Notes under the pieces: model-generated
The model's input: only the letters and a program-made list of their open reading frames with translations
Told to the model about the DNA's origin: nothing
The model's database searches: none
Translations under genes and position numbers: made by a program
Shown here: positions 35,099 to 43,943 of the stretch, piece by piece
Numbering within the stretch: the stretch's first letter is position 1
Layout of the letters: each line of letters begins with the position of its first letter
Assembly (NCBI RefSeq): GCF_000826525.2
Contig: NZ_LN651325.1
Span: 124,001-188,000 of the forward strand
DNA length: 64,000 nucleotides
Reading direction: 5' to 3'
Origin: Mobilicoccus massiliensis
GTDB lineage: Bacteria > Actinomycetota > Actinomycetes > Actinomycetales > Dermatophilaceae

Positions 35099-35173
35099 AA
35101 CAGGCGTCACCACCACGAACCGAACCGTGCGAAACACGGCGTGTCGCGGGCCCGAATCGGTCACAGTGTCCAC

Positions 35174-36424
35174 GTGACGACGAACAGCAACGACGCTCTT
35201 CCCGCCGTCCTGCGCCGCGCACTCGAGGCGACGGACGAACCGCGTGTGGTCATCTCGGGCAACCATGCGATCCCCTGGACGGGGCTGACCACGGTGGACC
35301 AGACGTTCGAGACCTACCGCCTGCATTGTCTCAACGCGCCCAAGGGCATCCCGGATCGCGAGGGGGTGACCTACGAGAGCGCGTTCGTGGGGGCGGGCAT
35401 GCGCCGCCACCCGCGTCTGAAGTACTTCCCGACCCGACTCTCGCAGGTGCCGGTGCTCTTCAAACGGCACCTCGTGCCCGACGTCGTGCTGTTGCACACC
35501 TCGATGCCGGTCGACGGCAAGGTGTCGCTCGGCTGCGAGGTCAACGTGCTCCCGGCGGCCATCGAGGCGTGCCGCAAGCGCGGCGGCATCATCGTCGCCC
35601 AGATGAACGCGAAGATGCCCTACACGTACGGCGACGGGGAGTACGACCTCGACCTGCTCGACGGGTACATCGAGGTCGACGAGGACATCGCCGGCCACGC
35701 GTCGGCGGCGCCGTTCGACCAGGCGCGGGCCGACAGCGCGGCCACCATCGGCCGGCTCGTGGGGGAGCGGGTCCACGACGGGATGACGTTGCAGCTCGGC
35801 ATCGGCGAGATTCCGGACGCCACGCTGCGTGAGGTGCTCGACAAGCGCAACCTCGGGGTGTGGAGCGAGATGGTCTCCGACGGCATCCTCGCCCTCACCG
35901 ATGCGGGCGCTCTCGACCCCGACCGCATCATCACGTGCTCCTTCATGTTCGGCCGCCCCGAGCTGTTCGAGTGGGCCGACCGCAACGAACAGTTGCGCGT
36001 GCTGCGCACCGAGACGGTCAACGCCGTCGCCAACATCAGCAGGAACGCGGGCATGACGAGCATCAACACCGCCCTGCAGGTCGACCTGTTCGATCAGGCG
36101 AACGCCTCGCGCATCAACGCGCGCATCCACTCGGGTTTCGGTGGCCAGACCGACTTCACGGTCGGTGCGATCCACGCACCCGGCGGCCAGGCGATCATGG
36201 CGTTGCGCTCGTGGCACCCCAAGGCCGACGTCTCGACCATCGTGCCGCTGCTCGACGAGCCGGTCACGAGCTTCCAACACTCCTGCGTCGTCACCGAGAA
36301 CGGCGTCGCCGAGCTCATGGGTCAGGACGACGACTCCCAGGCCGCCAACCTCATCGAGAAGGCCGCGCACCCCTCGGTGCGCGAGGAGTTGTGGGAGGAG
36401 GCCCACCACCTGGGCCTCGCCTGA
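35174..36424 (+). CDS. Acetyl-CoA hydrolase/CoA-transferase family protein
   Basis: 416 aa. Class I CoA-transferase of the acetyl-CoA hydrolase / 4-hydroxybutyrate CoA-transferase type: GMTLQLGIGEIPDATLREVL, then WSEMVSDGILALTDAGALDP, INARIHSGFGGQTDFTVGAI and a C-terminal VVTENGVAELMGQ block. It would move CoA between acyl groups such as acetate, propionate, butyrate or succinate. Given the transcarboxylase operon, a propionyl-CoA:succinate CoA-transferase role is attractive but not shown. The GTG at MTTNSNDALP is chosen; no clear ribosome binding site. Convergent with the B12 importer operon. Confidence 0.85.
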   Translation: MTTNSNDALPAVLRRALEATDEPRVVISGNHAIPWTGLTTVDQTFETYRLHCLNAPKGIPDREGVTYESAFVGAGMRRHPRLKYFPTRLSQVPVLFKRHLVPDVVLLHTSMPVDGKVSLGCEVNVLPAAIEACRKRGGIIVAQMNAKMPYTYGDGEYDLDLLDGYIEVDEDIAGHASAAPFDQARADSAATIGRLVGERVHDGMTLQLGIGEIPDATLREVLDKRNLGVWSEMVSDGILALTDAGALDPDRIITCSFMFGRPELFEWADRNEQLRVLRTETVNAVANISRNAGMTSINTALQVDLFDQANASRINARIHSGFGGQTDFTVGAIHAPGGQAIMALRSWHPKADVSTIVPLLDEPVTSFQHSCVVTENGVAELMGQDDDSQAANLIEKAAHPSVREELWEEAHHLGLA

Positions 36425-36478
36425 GGCTTGGGCCTCGATACGTCGGTTGGATCGGGAAGCCGTGCCAGGGAGCGCTCC

Positions 36479-37348
36479 TCACGGCGAAGCGGGCGGGTCG
36501 CGGTGGAGGCGCGCACGAGGCGTAGGCTCGGCGACGTGATCGGCGTCGGCGTGTCTCGCGGTCACGAGGGGTACGCGGTCACGATCGCCGCCGACGAGAC
36601 CCGTCCAGCTCACCCGGAGACGATCGTCGGCCGTGACGCGGGCCCGCACCCCGAACACCTGCGCGACGAGGTCGGGAGTGAGGACCTCCGCCGTCGGCCC
36701 CTGACCCGCGACGCGCCCGTCGTGCATGACGATGATCCGGTCGCAGAACGCGGCGGCGAGGTCGAGGTCGTGCAGCACCGCCACCGTCGTGAGGCGGAGT
36801 CCGGCGACCGTGCGCAGGAGGGCGATCTGGTGCCGTAGATCGAGGTGGTTCGTCGGCTCATCGAGCAGTAGGAATCGAGGCTCCTGGGCAAGGGCTCGTG
36901 CCAGTTGCGTGCGCTGGCGTTCACCACCGGAGAGCGTGGGCCAGCGACGGTCGGCCAACGAGCCCACCTCGGTGATGGCCATAGCCCGGTCGACCCGGTC
37001 GGATCCACGGTCGCGACGGCCGGGCCAATGCCCGGCATGGGGAATCCGGCCGAGCTCGACCACGTGCCGCACACTGACGTCGAGGCCGGTCTCGGGGTGC
37101 TGTTCGAGGAGCGCGCACCGCCGGGCGCGTTCGCGCGCCGAAAGCGTGGCCAGGTCGACACCGTCGTACGTCACGACCCCGTCACTCGGTCGACGAAGGC
37201 CGGCGAGCAGGTGTAACAGGGTGGTCTTGCCCGACCCGTTCGGGCCGACGACCGCCGTCATCGTGCGGGGTTCGACGTCGAGGTCGACGCCGCTGACGAT
37301 GTCGATGCCGTCGACAGACCAGCGCAGGCTCCGCGCGCCGACCCTCAT
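36479..37348 (-). CDS. ABC transporter ATPase, cobalamin/iron-siderophore type
   Basis: 289 aa. Walker [21 protein letters not shown] near residue 35, signature LSGGERQRTQLARALA, Walker B FLLLDEPTNHLDL and a VLHDLDLAAAFCD switch His. It energises the FecCD-type permease encoded just upstream, overlapping it by 4 nt (ATGA). About 30 extra residues at the C-terminus are not conserved. The cobalamin riboswitch at the head of the operon points to vitamin B12 rather than iron-siderophore. Confidence 0.9.
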   Translation of the reverse strand: MRVGARSLRWSVDGIDIVSGVDLDVEPRTMTAVVGPNGSGKTTLLHLLAGLRRPSDGVVTYDGVDLATLSARERARRCALLEQHPETGLDVSVRHVVELGRIPHAGHWPGRRDRGSDRVDRAMAITEVGSLADRRWPTLSGGERQRTQLARALAQEPRFLLLDEPTNHLDLRHQIALLRTVAGLRLTTVAVLHDLDLAAAFCDRIIVMHDGRVAGQGPTAEVLTPDLVAQVFGVRARVTADDRLRVSWTGLVGGDRDRVPLVTARHADADHVAEPTPRARLHRDPPASP

Positions 37349-38382
37349 GATCGCCGAGCCTGACGCCGCAGCAGCGCGACGAGCACCGGCGCCCCGATCG
37401 CCGCGGTGATCACGCCGACGGGGATCTCCTGACCGGGAGCGACGGACCTCGCCGCGGTGTCCGACCACAGCAGCAGCACCGCGCCCGCGAGTCCCGAGAC
37501 CGGCAGGAGCATGAGGTGCCCGGGGCCGGTGATGAGACGGACGATATGGGGCACGGTGAGGCCGACGAACCCGATCGGCCCGACGACCGAGACGGTGACC
37601 GCGGTGGCGAGGGCGCACCCCACGAGGAGCCCCCACCTTGCCCGTCCGACTCGCACCCCCAGGGAGCGGGCCGAGGTCTCTCCGAACGTGAACGCGTCCA
37701 GGGTGCGCACCGCCGAGACCAGGGCCACGAACGTGACCACCGCCAATGAACACACGAGCCACGCCCCGCTCGCGCGCACTCCGGCGAAGGAGCCCAATGT
37801 CCAGGTCATGACCTCACGGGCACCACTCAGACCGCCGAAGACCATGACGACGAACGAGGTGAACGCCCCGGCGAGCTGGCCGACGGCCACACCGGCAAGG
37901 ATCGTGCGGGTCGGCGGTAGAGCCCCCGATCGTCCCGTCGCGAGTGCGAGGACGAGGGCGAGCGCGGCGAGGCCACCGACGAAGGCGCTGAGGGCTACGC
38001 CGAGCGGTCCGGAGGCGAGCGACCATCCGAGCACGATCGCGGTGACGGCGCCGACGGCGGCACCGCTGGAGATGCCGAGCAGGTACGGGTCGGCGAGATC
38101 GTTGCCGGTCAGTGCTTGGAGTACGCAACCACATTGGGCGAGGAGAGCGCCGACGGCCGCCGCGGTGAGTACGCGCGGCAACCGCAGCTCCCAGACGATC
38201 CGATCGGCGAGGACGGAGACGTGCTCGCCGTCTGCGAGCCACATCCGGCGCGCCATGACCCCGACGACTTCGGTGGCTGGGACTGCCACCGACCCGACGC
38301 CGAGGACGATGACGACACTCACCGCGAGCAGGAGCAGCAACGTCACGCCCAGCAGCGGAGCCGCGTGCGTCCGCCCTTTCAC
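37345..38382 (-). CDS. ABC transporter permease, BtuC/FecCD family
   Basis: 345 aa with about nine to ten membrane segments. Family blocks: LRLPRVLTAAAVGALLAQCG, then GISSGAAVGAVTAIVLG, SARSLGVRVGRARWGLLVGC and VGPIGFVGLTVPHIVRLITG (the coupling region), ending EIPVGVITAAIGAPVLVALL. The GTG start overlaps the stop of the binding-protein gene as GTGA, and its stop overlaps the ATPase start. Likely imports cobalamin, as judged by the upstream riboswitch. Confidence 0.92.
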   Translation of the reverse strand: MKGRTHAAPLLGVTLLLLLAVSVVIVLGVGSVAVPATEVVGVMARRMWLADGEHVSVLADRIVWELRLPRVLTAAAVGALLAQCGCVLQALTGNDLADPYLLGISSGAAVGAVTAIVLGWSLASGPLGVALSAFVGGLAALALVLALATGRSGALPPTRTILAGVAVGQLAGAFTSFVVMVFGGLSGAREVMTWTLGSFAGVRASGAWLVCSLAVVTFVALVSAVRTLDAFTFGETSARSLGVRVGRARWGLLVGCALATAVTVSVVGPIGFVGLTVPHIVRLITGPGHLMLLPVSGLAGAVLLLWSDTAARSVAPGQEIPVGVITAAIGAPVLVALLRRQARRS

Positions 38383-39389
38383 GAGGCCGGCAGCGCAGCG
38401 ATCTGCCGGCCCACGGACTCCGCGCCGTCCACGAGCCTCACTCCTGGGGTCGACTCGCTGAAGGGGACGACGACGAACCGCTCGTTCTTCACCGCGTCCA
38501 GCTTGCTCAGTGTGGGATCGGAGGCGAGGTATTTCTTCTTCTTGTCGGCGCTGTCCCAGCTCGCGTCGGCGAGCACGATGACGTCGGGGTTCGCCGCGAC
38601 GACCTTCTCCCACGAGCCGTCGGACCATCCGCCGTCGAGACCCACGAAGACGTTGGTGCCGCCGACGGCGTCGATGATGAGCTGCGGGCCGCCGCCCCCG
38701 GCACCGACCAACGGCGTCCTGTCACCGGAGTCGTACCAGAGGATCGTCATGCCCTTGCCCGCGCCGGCCGCCTTGACGTCGGCGACCTGCTGTTTCTGCG
38801 TGTCGACGAGCTTCTTCGCGTTGTCCGGCACGTCGAAGATCGTCGCGATCTCGGTGATCTCCTTCCAGCCGTTCTCGAACGTCGCCTCGGCGGGCTTTGT
38901 GCCCTTGGCGCATCCGAACGGGCTGACGTAACTGCCGATGCCCTCCTGCCCCAGCTCGGCACGCGTGCCGACCGCCTTGTCGGTGAAGGCGCTCGCAAAG
39001 GCGGCGTAGGCGAAGTCGGGTCCCGCTGCGAGGAACTGCTCCTTGCTCGGGTACTCCTTGGCGAGGACCGTGACCGAGTCGTAGGCGTTCTCGTACTCGG
39101 CCGGCACCGCGTCGTCGAGGTAGGCCGTGCCGACCATTCGGTCGGCGAGGCCGAGCGCGAGCGCGGTCTCGGTCGCGGCCTGGTTGAGGGTGACGAGCTT
39201 CTCGGGCGGCTGCGCGACGGTGACCTGCTCACCGCAGTTCGTCATCGTGACGGGCGTCGCCGACCCGGCGGACGACGGAGCGGCGGGCCCCTGCCCCCCG
39301 GTCGGCGCGCCGGCGCATCCTGCGAGAAGAGCAGCGACGGCGGGGGCGATGGCGATGGTGAGACGACGCGGTGAAACGGCGGAGCGCAT
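38379..39389 (-). CDS. ABC transporter substrate-binding lipoprotein, probably cobalamin
   Basis: 336 aa. Signal peptide with a lipobox (AALLAGCAGA) and a helical-backbone binding protein of the BtuF/FepB cluster (PPEKLVTLNQAATETALALG; WEKVVAANPDVIVLADASWD). First gene of a three-gene operon with 4-nt overlaps throughout. The leader carries a cobalamin riboswitch, so expression should fall when adenosylcobalamin or a relative is plentiful. Iron-siderophore binding proteins look similar; the riboswitch decides. Confidence 0.9.
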   Translation of the reverse strand: MRSAVSPRRLTIAIAPAVAALLAGCAGAPTGGQGPAAPSSAGSATPVTMTNCGEQVTVAQPPEKLVTLNQAATETALALGLADRMVGTAYLDDAVPAEYENAYDSVTVLAKEYPSKEQFLAAGPDFAYAAFASAFTDKAVGTRAELGQEGIGSYVSPFGCAKGTKPAEATFENGWKEITEIATIFDVPDNAKKLVDTQKQQVADVKAAGAGKGMTILWYDSGDRTPLVGAGGGGPQLIIDAVGGTNVFVGLDGGWSDGSWEKVVAANPDVIVLADASWDSADKKKKYLASDPTLSKLDAVKNERFVVVPFSESTPGVRLVDGAESVGRQIAALPAS

Positions 39390-39459
39390 GGCAGTCCTTC
39401 GGCGATCGGCGGGCCTGGAACGCGAGGTCCGTACGTCGATCCGCGCCGCGGGTCGCGGG

Positions 39460-39615
39460 CGATCACCAGCAGGTCTTCGGACTCGGGATCATCCGGTGCG
39501 GGGCGCCTTCCCGGATCGCTCCAGTGGCCTCGTGCCCCGCCCGTCTCCCTCACCGCTGCGCGTCAGTTCCGGCCTCACACCGGATTCCCTGGCCCCTCGG
39601 GGCGACTGGCACGCA
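39460..39615 (-). promoter_or_regulatory. Cobalamin riboswitch
   Basis: On the minus strand, upstream of the binding-protein gene, the consensus blocks occur in order: GGGAATCCGGTGTGAGGCCG with GAACTGACGCGCAGCGGTGA (P3-P6 core), GCCACTGG, CGGGAAGGCGC, and finally GAGTCCGAAGACCTGCTGGT, a B12-box-like 3' end. The arrangement is that of class I cobalamin riboswitches. The distance from the 3' end to the start codon (about 70 nt) leaves room for an expression platform. Ends are approximate. Confidence 0.9.
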
Positions 39616-39657
39616 CACCGTAGCAGCCGGGGTGATCGTGACGAGGAGAGATGCCTG

Positions 39658-39757
39658 GCGATCGATGCATGGGTTGGGTACACGATGCACGTCGTGGGAG
39701 GCGTGCCTCTTGGACGTAAGGCGTGCACGGATGACGGGAGGGGTGCGCGGAGGCCCG
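39658..39757. repeat. 100-bp direct repeat, copy 1
   Basis: About 89% identical (11 mismatches, no net gap) to 39821-39920, 163 nt away. Because 163 is not a multiple of three, the duplication does not preserve a reading frame. It contains GTGCAC palindromes embedded in GGCGTGCACGGA-type subrepeats, one also found in the spacer. Confidence 0.8.
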
Positions 39758-39820
39758 AACGCCTGCACGGACGATCCTGGGCGTGCATCCGGTACGCGCG
39801 GCGTGCACGGAGGGGGTTCG

Positions 39821-39920
39821 GCGATCGGTGTACGGGTTGGGTACACGAGGCACGTCGTCGGAGGCGTGTCTCGTGGGCGTAAGACGTGCACGGATGACGG
39901 GAGGGGTGCACCGAGGCCCG
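39821..39920. repeat. 100-bp direct repeat, copy 2
   Basis: Second copy of the element at 39658-39757. It ends 4 nt before the stop codon of the pncA-like gene. The two copies together with their spacer fill the gap between the 5' end of the riboswitch and pncA. Confidence 0.8.
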
Positions 39921-39924
39921 GCTG

Positions 39925-40548
39925 TCAGGCCGTGCGCGGAGTGCCCTGGAGTTCGACGCCCTCGGCGCGCAGGGTGGCCAGCGCGCGGGTGGTCGTGTCC
40001 TCGGCGACGCCGGCGGTGAGATCGAGCAGCACGCGGGCGGCGAATCCCTGCTGTGCCGCGTCGAGGGCGGTGGCCCGCACGCAGTGGTCGGTGGCGATGC
40101 CGACGACGTCGACCTCGGTGACGTCCGACTCCCGCAGCCAGTCGCCGAGCAGCACACCGCCGCTCGCACCAGCGTCGCCCGAGTCGTCGTCCTCGCTCGT
40201 CGTGCCCTCGAACCCGCTGTAGGCCGCGGAGTACTGGCCCTTGCGGAACACGGCGTCGACGGAGGTCAGCTCAGGAGCGACATCGGGATGGAAGTCCGCA
40301 CCCGGGGTGCCGACGCGGCAGTGCGGCGGCCAGGAGTCGACGAAGTCGGGGTTCTCGGAGAAGTGAGCGCCGGGATCGATGTGCCAGTCGGCGGTGGCGA
40401 CGACCGCTGCGTAGTCGTTCCGGTGCTCCCGCAGGTATCGGGCGACGTCGGCGGCGACGGCCTTGCCGCCGGCCACGCCGAGGGATCCGCCCTCGCAGAA
40501 GTCGTTCTGGATGTCGACGACGATCAGGGCTCGGGTGTCGGTGCTCAT
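39925..40548 (-). CDS. pncA: Nicotinamidase
   Basis: 207 aa. Isochorismatase-fold hydrolase converting nicotinamide to nicotinate. The catalytic Asp is in VVDIQNDFCEGGSLGV, the metal-binding DWHIDPGAHF is present, and the nucleophile Cys is in IATDHCVRATALDAAQQGF. An acidic insertion (GTTSEDDDSGDAGAS) is unusual. ATG preceded by AGGAG. It follows pncB on the same strand after 30 nt, so both salvage steps (nicotinamide to nicotinate to nicotinate mononucleotide) are in one operon. Confidence 0.93.
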   Translation of the reverse strand: MSTDTRALIVVDIQNDFCEGGSLGVAGGKAVAADVARYLREHRNDYAAVVATADWHIDPGAHFSENPDFVDSWPPHCRVGTPGADFHPDVAPELTSVDAVFRKGQYSAAYSGFEGTTSEDDDSGDAGASGGVLLGDWLRESDVTEVDVVGIATDHCVRATALDAAQQGFAARVLLDLTAGVAEDTTTRALATLRAEGVELQGTPRTA

Positions 40549-40578
40549 CGGGTTCTCCTCACGTCGCGTCGGGGAGCC

Positions 40579-41901
40579 TCAGCGCGTGCCGCCGAGGGCG
40601 AGAGTGGGGTCGGGATGCTCGTCGACGAATACCGTCGGGATGACGGGTTCGCCCTTGGAGAGGCGGTGGGACTTGCCCGGCAGCTGCGCGAGGCGCTCAC
40701 GGTGCCGGTCACGGGCAGCGTCGACGGGCTCGGCGCCGACGATCTCGCCGTCGCGCACGAGCGGCACGAGGAGATCGAGATCGCCTGGGCCGCCGGGGAT
40801 CTCGCCGATGCCGACGAGCTCTGCGCGGGCGACGCCCTTCTCGTCCAGCCTGCGGCGGGCGTGCTTGCGGCCGCCGATCGAGGTCTTGTCCTTGCTCGCC
40901 TTGGCCACGCTGATGAGCTCGCCCGAGTCGTCGGCGCGGGCGACGAGCTTGTAGACGAGCCCCGCGGTGGGAGCCCCGGATCCGGTGACCAGCGAGGTGC
41001 CCACGCCGTACGCGTCGACGGGTGCGGCGGCGAGAGCGGCGATCGCGTACTCGTCGAGGTCGGAGGTGACGACGATGCGGGTGGAGGTCGCGCCGAGCGA
41101 GTCGAGCTGCGCCCGCACCTCGTGGGCCTGGGCGACGAGGTCACCGGAGTCGAGTCGCACGGCTCCGAGACCCTTGCCGGCGAGGCGCACGGCGCTCTGG
41201 ACCGCCTCGGCGACGTCGTAGGTGTCGACGAGCAACGTGGTGCTCTTGCCGAGGCTCTCGATCTGGGCGGTGAAGGCGGCCTCCTCGCTGTCGTGCAGCA
41301 GCGTGAAGGAATGGGCGCTCGTGCCCGCCGAGGGGATGCCGTAGCGGCGGCCGGCCTCGAGGTTGCTCGTCGTGTCGAACCCGGCGATGTACGCCGCGCG
41401 GGCCGAGGCCACCGCGGCCCATTCGTGAGTGCGGCGCGAGCCCATCTCGATGCACGGGCGACCGCCGGCGGCCAGGGTCATCCGCGACGCCGCGCCGGCG
41501 ACGGCGCAGTCGTGGTTGTAGATCGACAGGGCGATCGTCTCGAGGATCACGGCCTCGACGAAGGTGCCCTCGACGATGAGCAGGGGAGAGCCGGGAAAGA
41601 AGACGTCGCCCTCGGCGTAACCCCAGATCGAGCCCGAGAAGCGGTAGTCGCGCAGGTAGTCCAGCGTCGCGTCGTCGACGATGCGCTGCTCGGCGAGGTG
41701 GTCGATCTCGGCCGGGCCGAACCTGAAGTCGGCGAGCGCGTCGAGGAACCGGCCCGTGCCGGCGACCACGCCGTAGCGCCGCCCCTCGGGCAGGCGTCGT
41801 CCGAAGAGCTCGAAGACGCTCCGTCGCGAGGCCGTGCCCGCGTGCAGCGCGGCCTGGGCCATCGTGAGCTCGTAGTGATCGGTCAGCAGCGCGGTACTCA
41901 C
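40579..41901 (-). CDS. pncB: Nicotinate phosphoribosyltransferase
   Basis: 440 aa. Joins nicotinate to PRPP to give nicotinate mononucleotide for NAD synthesis. Typical blocks: LLTDHYELTMAQAAL at the N-terminus, ELFGRRLPEGRRYGVVAGTG, EMGSRRTHEWAAVASARAAY, GTSAHSF, VRLDSGDLVAQAHEVRAQLD and VTSDLDEYAI, with GVGTSLVTGSGAP for phosphate binding. The GTG of MSTALLTDHY is the start. It is divergent from clpS, the arrangement found in mycobacteria (pncB1/clpS). Confidence 0.95.
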   Translation of the reverse strand: MSTALLTDHYELTMAQAALHAGTASRRSVFELFGRRLPEGRRYGVVAGTGRFLDALADFRFGPAEIDHLAEQRIVDDATLDYLRDYRFSGSIWGYAEGDVFFPGSPLLIVEGTFVEAVILETIALSIYNHDCAVAGAASRMTLAAGGRPCIEMGSRRTHEWAAVASARAAYIAGFDTTSNLEAGRRYGIPSAGTSAHSFTLLHDSEEAAFTAQIESLGKSTTLLVDTYDVAEAVQSAVRLAGKGLGAVRLDSGDLVAQAHEVRAQLDSLGATSTRIVVTSDLDEYAIAALAAAPVDAYGVGTSLVTGSGAPTAGLVYKLVARADDSGELISVAKASKDKTSIGGRKHARRRLDEKGVARAELVGIGEIPGGPGDLDLLVPLVRDGEIVGAEPVDAARDRHRERLAQLPGKSHRLSKGEPVIPTVFVDEHPDPTLALGGTR

Positions 41902-41923
41902 CCGTGCAGCATATGGTGAAGGG

Positions 41924-42229
41924 GTGTCGATCAGCCCTGCGGAGCCGGACGTCCATGAGGACGTGCGCTTCGACGAGCTCACCGCAGGCCTCACCGACCC
42001 GGGCTGGATCACCCTCGTCTGGAACGACCCGGTCAACCTCATGTCGTACGTCACGTACGTCTTCCAGAGCTACTTCGGGTACTCCCGCGAGAAGGCCGAG
42101 CTGCTCATGCTCGACGTCCACCACAAGGGGCGGGCGGTCGTCGCTCACGGCCCGCGGGAGCAGATGGAACGCCATGTCGCGGCCCTGCACGAGTACGGGC
42201 TGTGGGCCACCTTCCAGAAGGACGAGTGA
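41924..42229 (+). CDS. clpS: ATP-dependent Clp protease adaptor ClpS
   Basis: 101 aa. Delivers N-end-rule substrates to ClpA/ClpC-ClpP. Signature residues: WNDPVNLMSYVTYVFQSYFG (substrate pocket), the helix MLDVHHKGRAVVAHGPREQM, and the GLWATFQKD end. GTG start; a TATGGT hexamer and a GAAGGG box lie within 15 nt upstream, in the short gap to divergent pncB. The DUF2017 gene begins directly at its stop. Confidence 0.95.
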   Translation: MSISPAEPDVHEDVRFDELTAGLTDPGWITLVWNDPVNLMSYVTYVFQSYFGYSREKAELLMLDVHHKGRAVVAHGPREQMERHVAALHEYGLWATFQKDE

Positions 42230-42853
42230 GTGACGCACGGATTCCGCCGCACCCGCCGCGGCATCGCCGCCGACCTCGCCGAGCCCGAACGCGAGATCCT
42301 GCTCGCCCTGGTGCGGCAGACCGCCGACCTGTTGGAGGAGCAGGTCGGCGGGCCGGCGGCTCCTGAAGAGGGGGACGACGACTCGTTCGAGGCCCTCATG
42401 CGGCGCGCGGGCTTCGCGGACGACGGGCCGCGGCCGGCGACCGACGACAGCGCATCCGACCGCACCTCGCCCACCGACCCGGCGGTGCGTCGACTCCTGC
42501 CGGATGCCCACCATGACGACGCCGAACTGTCGGCCGAGTTCCGGCGCCTCACCGGCGACGTCGTGCGTGACCGCAAGCTCGGCCACCTGAGGCGGGCGGC
42601 CCGGATCCTCGCCGACGCCGACGACGGCCGGCTGCGTCTCACGCAGCAAGAGGCCACCAGCCTGCTCATCTCGATGACCGACGTGCGCCTCGTGTTGGCA
42701 CAGCGTCTGGACCTCGTCGACGACGAGGCCGCCGAGTCCCTGTCGGAGCGGGTCGAACAGATGGATCCCGACGATCCACGGTTCCCGCTCGCCCTCGGGT
42801 ACGAGTTCCTCACGTGGCTGCAGGAGACCCTGGCGCTCGCGCTCACGCCCTGA
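42230..42853 (+). CDS. DUF2017 family protein
   Basis: 207 aa. Mostly helical actinobacterial protein of unknown function that is almost always encoded next to clpS. It opens RGIAADLAEPEREILLALVR and closes FPLALGYEFLTWLQETLALA, with an acidic, variable middle (EEGDDDSF; TDDSASDRTSP). The GTG start follows the clpS TGA with no gap, so the two are cotranscribed and translationally linked. A role with ClpS in regulated proteolysis is suggested only by the constant pairing. Confidence 0.9.
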   Translation: MTHGFRRTRRGIAADLAEPEREILLALVRQTADLLEEQVGGPAAPEEGDDDSFEALMRRAGFADDGPRPATDDSASDRTSPTDPAVRRLLPDAHHDDAELSAEFRRLTGDVVRDRKLGHLRRAARILADADDGRLRLTQQEATSLLISMTDVRLVLAQRLDLVDDEAAESLSERVEQMDPDDPRFPLALGYEFLTWLQETLALALTP

Positions 42854-43037
42854 CATGGCGCACCCGTTCGCGCTGAGCAGCGGGGGCCCGGTGTCCGTGC
42901 CGTTCGGCGCGCAGAATGTGCCGTTGCCCGATCCGTGATCCCGCGGGTGCTGTGTGCTGCGCCACGTCGGTGTGATGGTTGGCTCCTCAACCGCCGCCGC
43001 GACGATGCGGGCGGCGCCTTCGACAGGAGATCCGATC

Positions 43038-43928
43038 GTGCCTGGTTCCCCCTTTTCTCCCCGTCGTCTCGCCGCGGTGGCCGCCGCGTCCGTGCTCGTG
43101 CTCGCCGGCTGCGGCAGCGGCTCGGGCAACGGGCAGGCCCAGCCCGGCGCCTCCGGCACGAGCGACGGCGGCTACCAGCTGGTGCAGCCCGGCAAGCTCA
43201 TGGTCTGCACCCACCTGGCGTACAAGCCGTTCCAGTTCCCCGACTCCTCGGGCAAGGTCGTCGGCTTCGACGTGGACATGATCGACCTGGTCGCCAAGGA
43301 CCTGGGGGTGACCCAGGAGATCGTCGACGTGCCCTTCGACCAGATCTGGTCGGGTGCGGCGCTGCAGGCCGGCAAGTGTGACCTCGGTGCGGCGGGCATG
43401 ACGATCACCCCCGAGCGCGCCAACACGGTGCTCTTCTCCGACCCGTACTTCGACGCCGAGCAGGCCCTGCTCACCAAGCAGGGGTCGGGAATCACCAACC
43501 TCGCCCAGATGAAGGGCAAGAAGCTCGGCGTGCAGACCGACACGACGGGCCAGAAGTACGCCGACGAGAACGCGAGCGCCAACGGCTACCAGGTCGTTGT
43601 GTTCGACGACCTGCCCACGAGCGTCAACGCGGTGAAGTCGGGCAACGTCGACGCCGCGATCAACGACAACGGCGTGCTCTACGACTTCGCCAAGGACAAC
43701 ACCGACACCCAGGTCGTCACGGAGTTCCACACCGGCGAGCAGTACGGCATCGCCGCGCGCAAGGACCAGCCGAGCGGGCAGAAGCTCATCGAGGAGGTCA
43801 ACCGGGTGCTGGAGCAGTCCAAGACCGACGGGAAGTACAAGGAGATCTACAAGAAGTGGTTCGGTACCGAGCCGCAGGTCGACGGTGACGAAGGCGCCGC
43901 CACCGGCGCGCCCACCACGAACGGCTGA
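43038..43928 (+). CDS. Amino-acid ABC transporter substrate-binding lipoprotein
   Basis: 296 aa. Signal peptide with lipobox (ASVLVLAGCGSG). SBP family 3 fold: LMVCTHLAYKPFQFPDSSGK, FDVDMIDLVAKDLGVT, a CDLGAAGMTITPERANTVLF block, and SVNAVKSGNVDAAINDNGVL. Likely binds a polar or acidic amino acid such as glutamate or cystine. The GTG is chosen because AGGAGATC precedes it; upstream in-frame starts lack support. A 15-bp hairpin separates it from the permease gene. Confidence 0.9.
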   Translation: MPGSPFSPRRLAAVAAASVLVLAGCGSGSGNGQAQPGASGTSDGGYQLVQPGKLMVCTHLAYKPFQFPDSSGKVVGFDVDMIDLVAKDLGVTQEIVDVPFDQIWSGAALQAGKCDLGAAGMTITPERANTVLFSDPYFDAEQALLTKQGSGITNLAQMKGKKLGVQTDTTGQKYADENASANGYQVVVFDDLPTSVNAVKSGNVDAAINDNGVLYDFAKDNTDTQVVTEFHTGEQYGIAARKDQPSGQKLIEEVNRVLEQSKTDGKYKEIYKKWFGTEPQVDGDEGAATGAPTTNG

Positions 43929-43943
43929 CCGCCCGAGCCCGCC

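Noticed and set aside
39658..39920. CRISPR array or protein-coding repeat
   Set aside because: Only two 100-bp copies with a 163-nt period; CRISPR repeats are shorter and regularly spaced, no cas genes are present, and the period breaks any reading frame.
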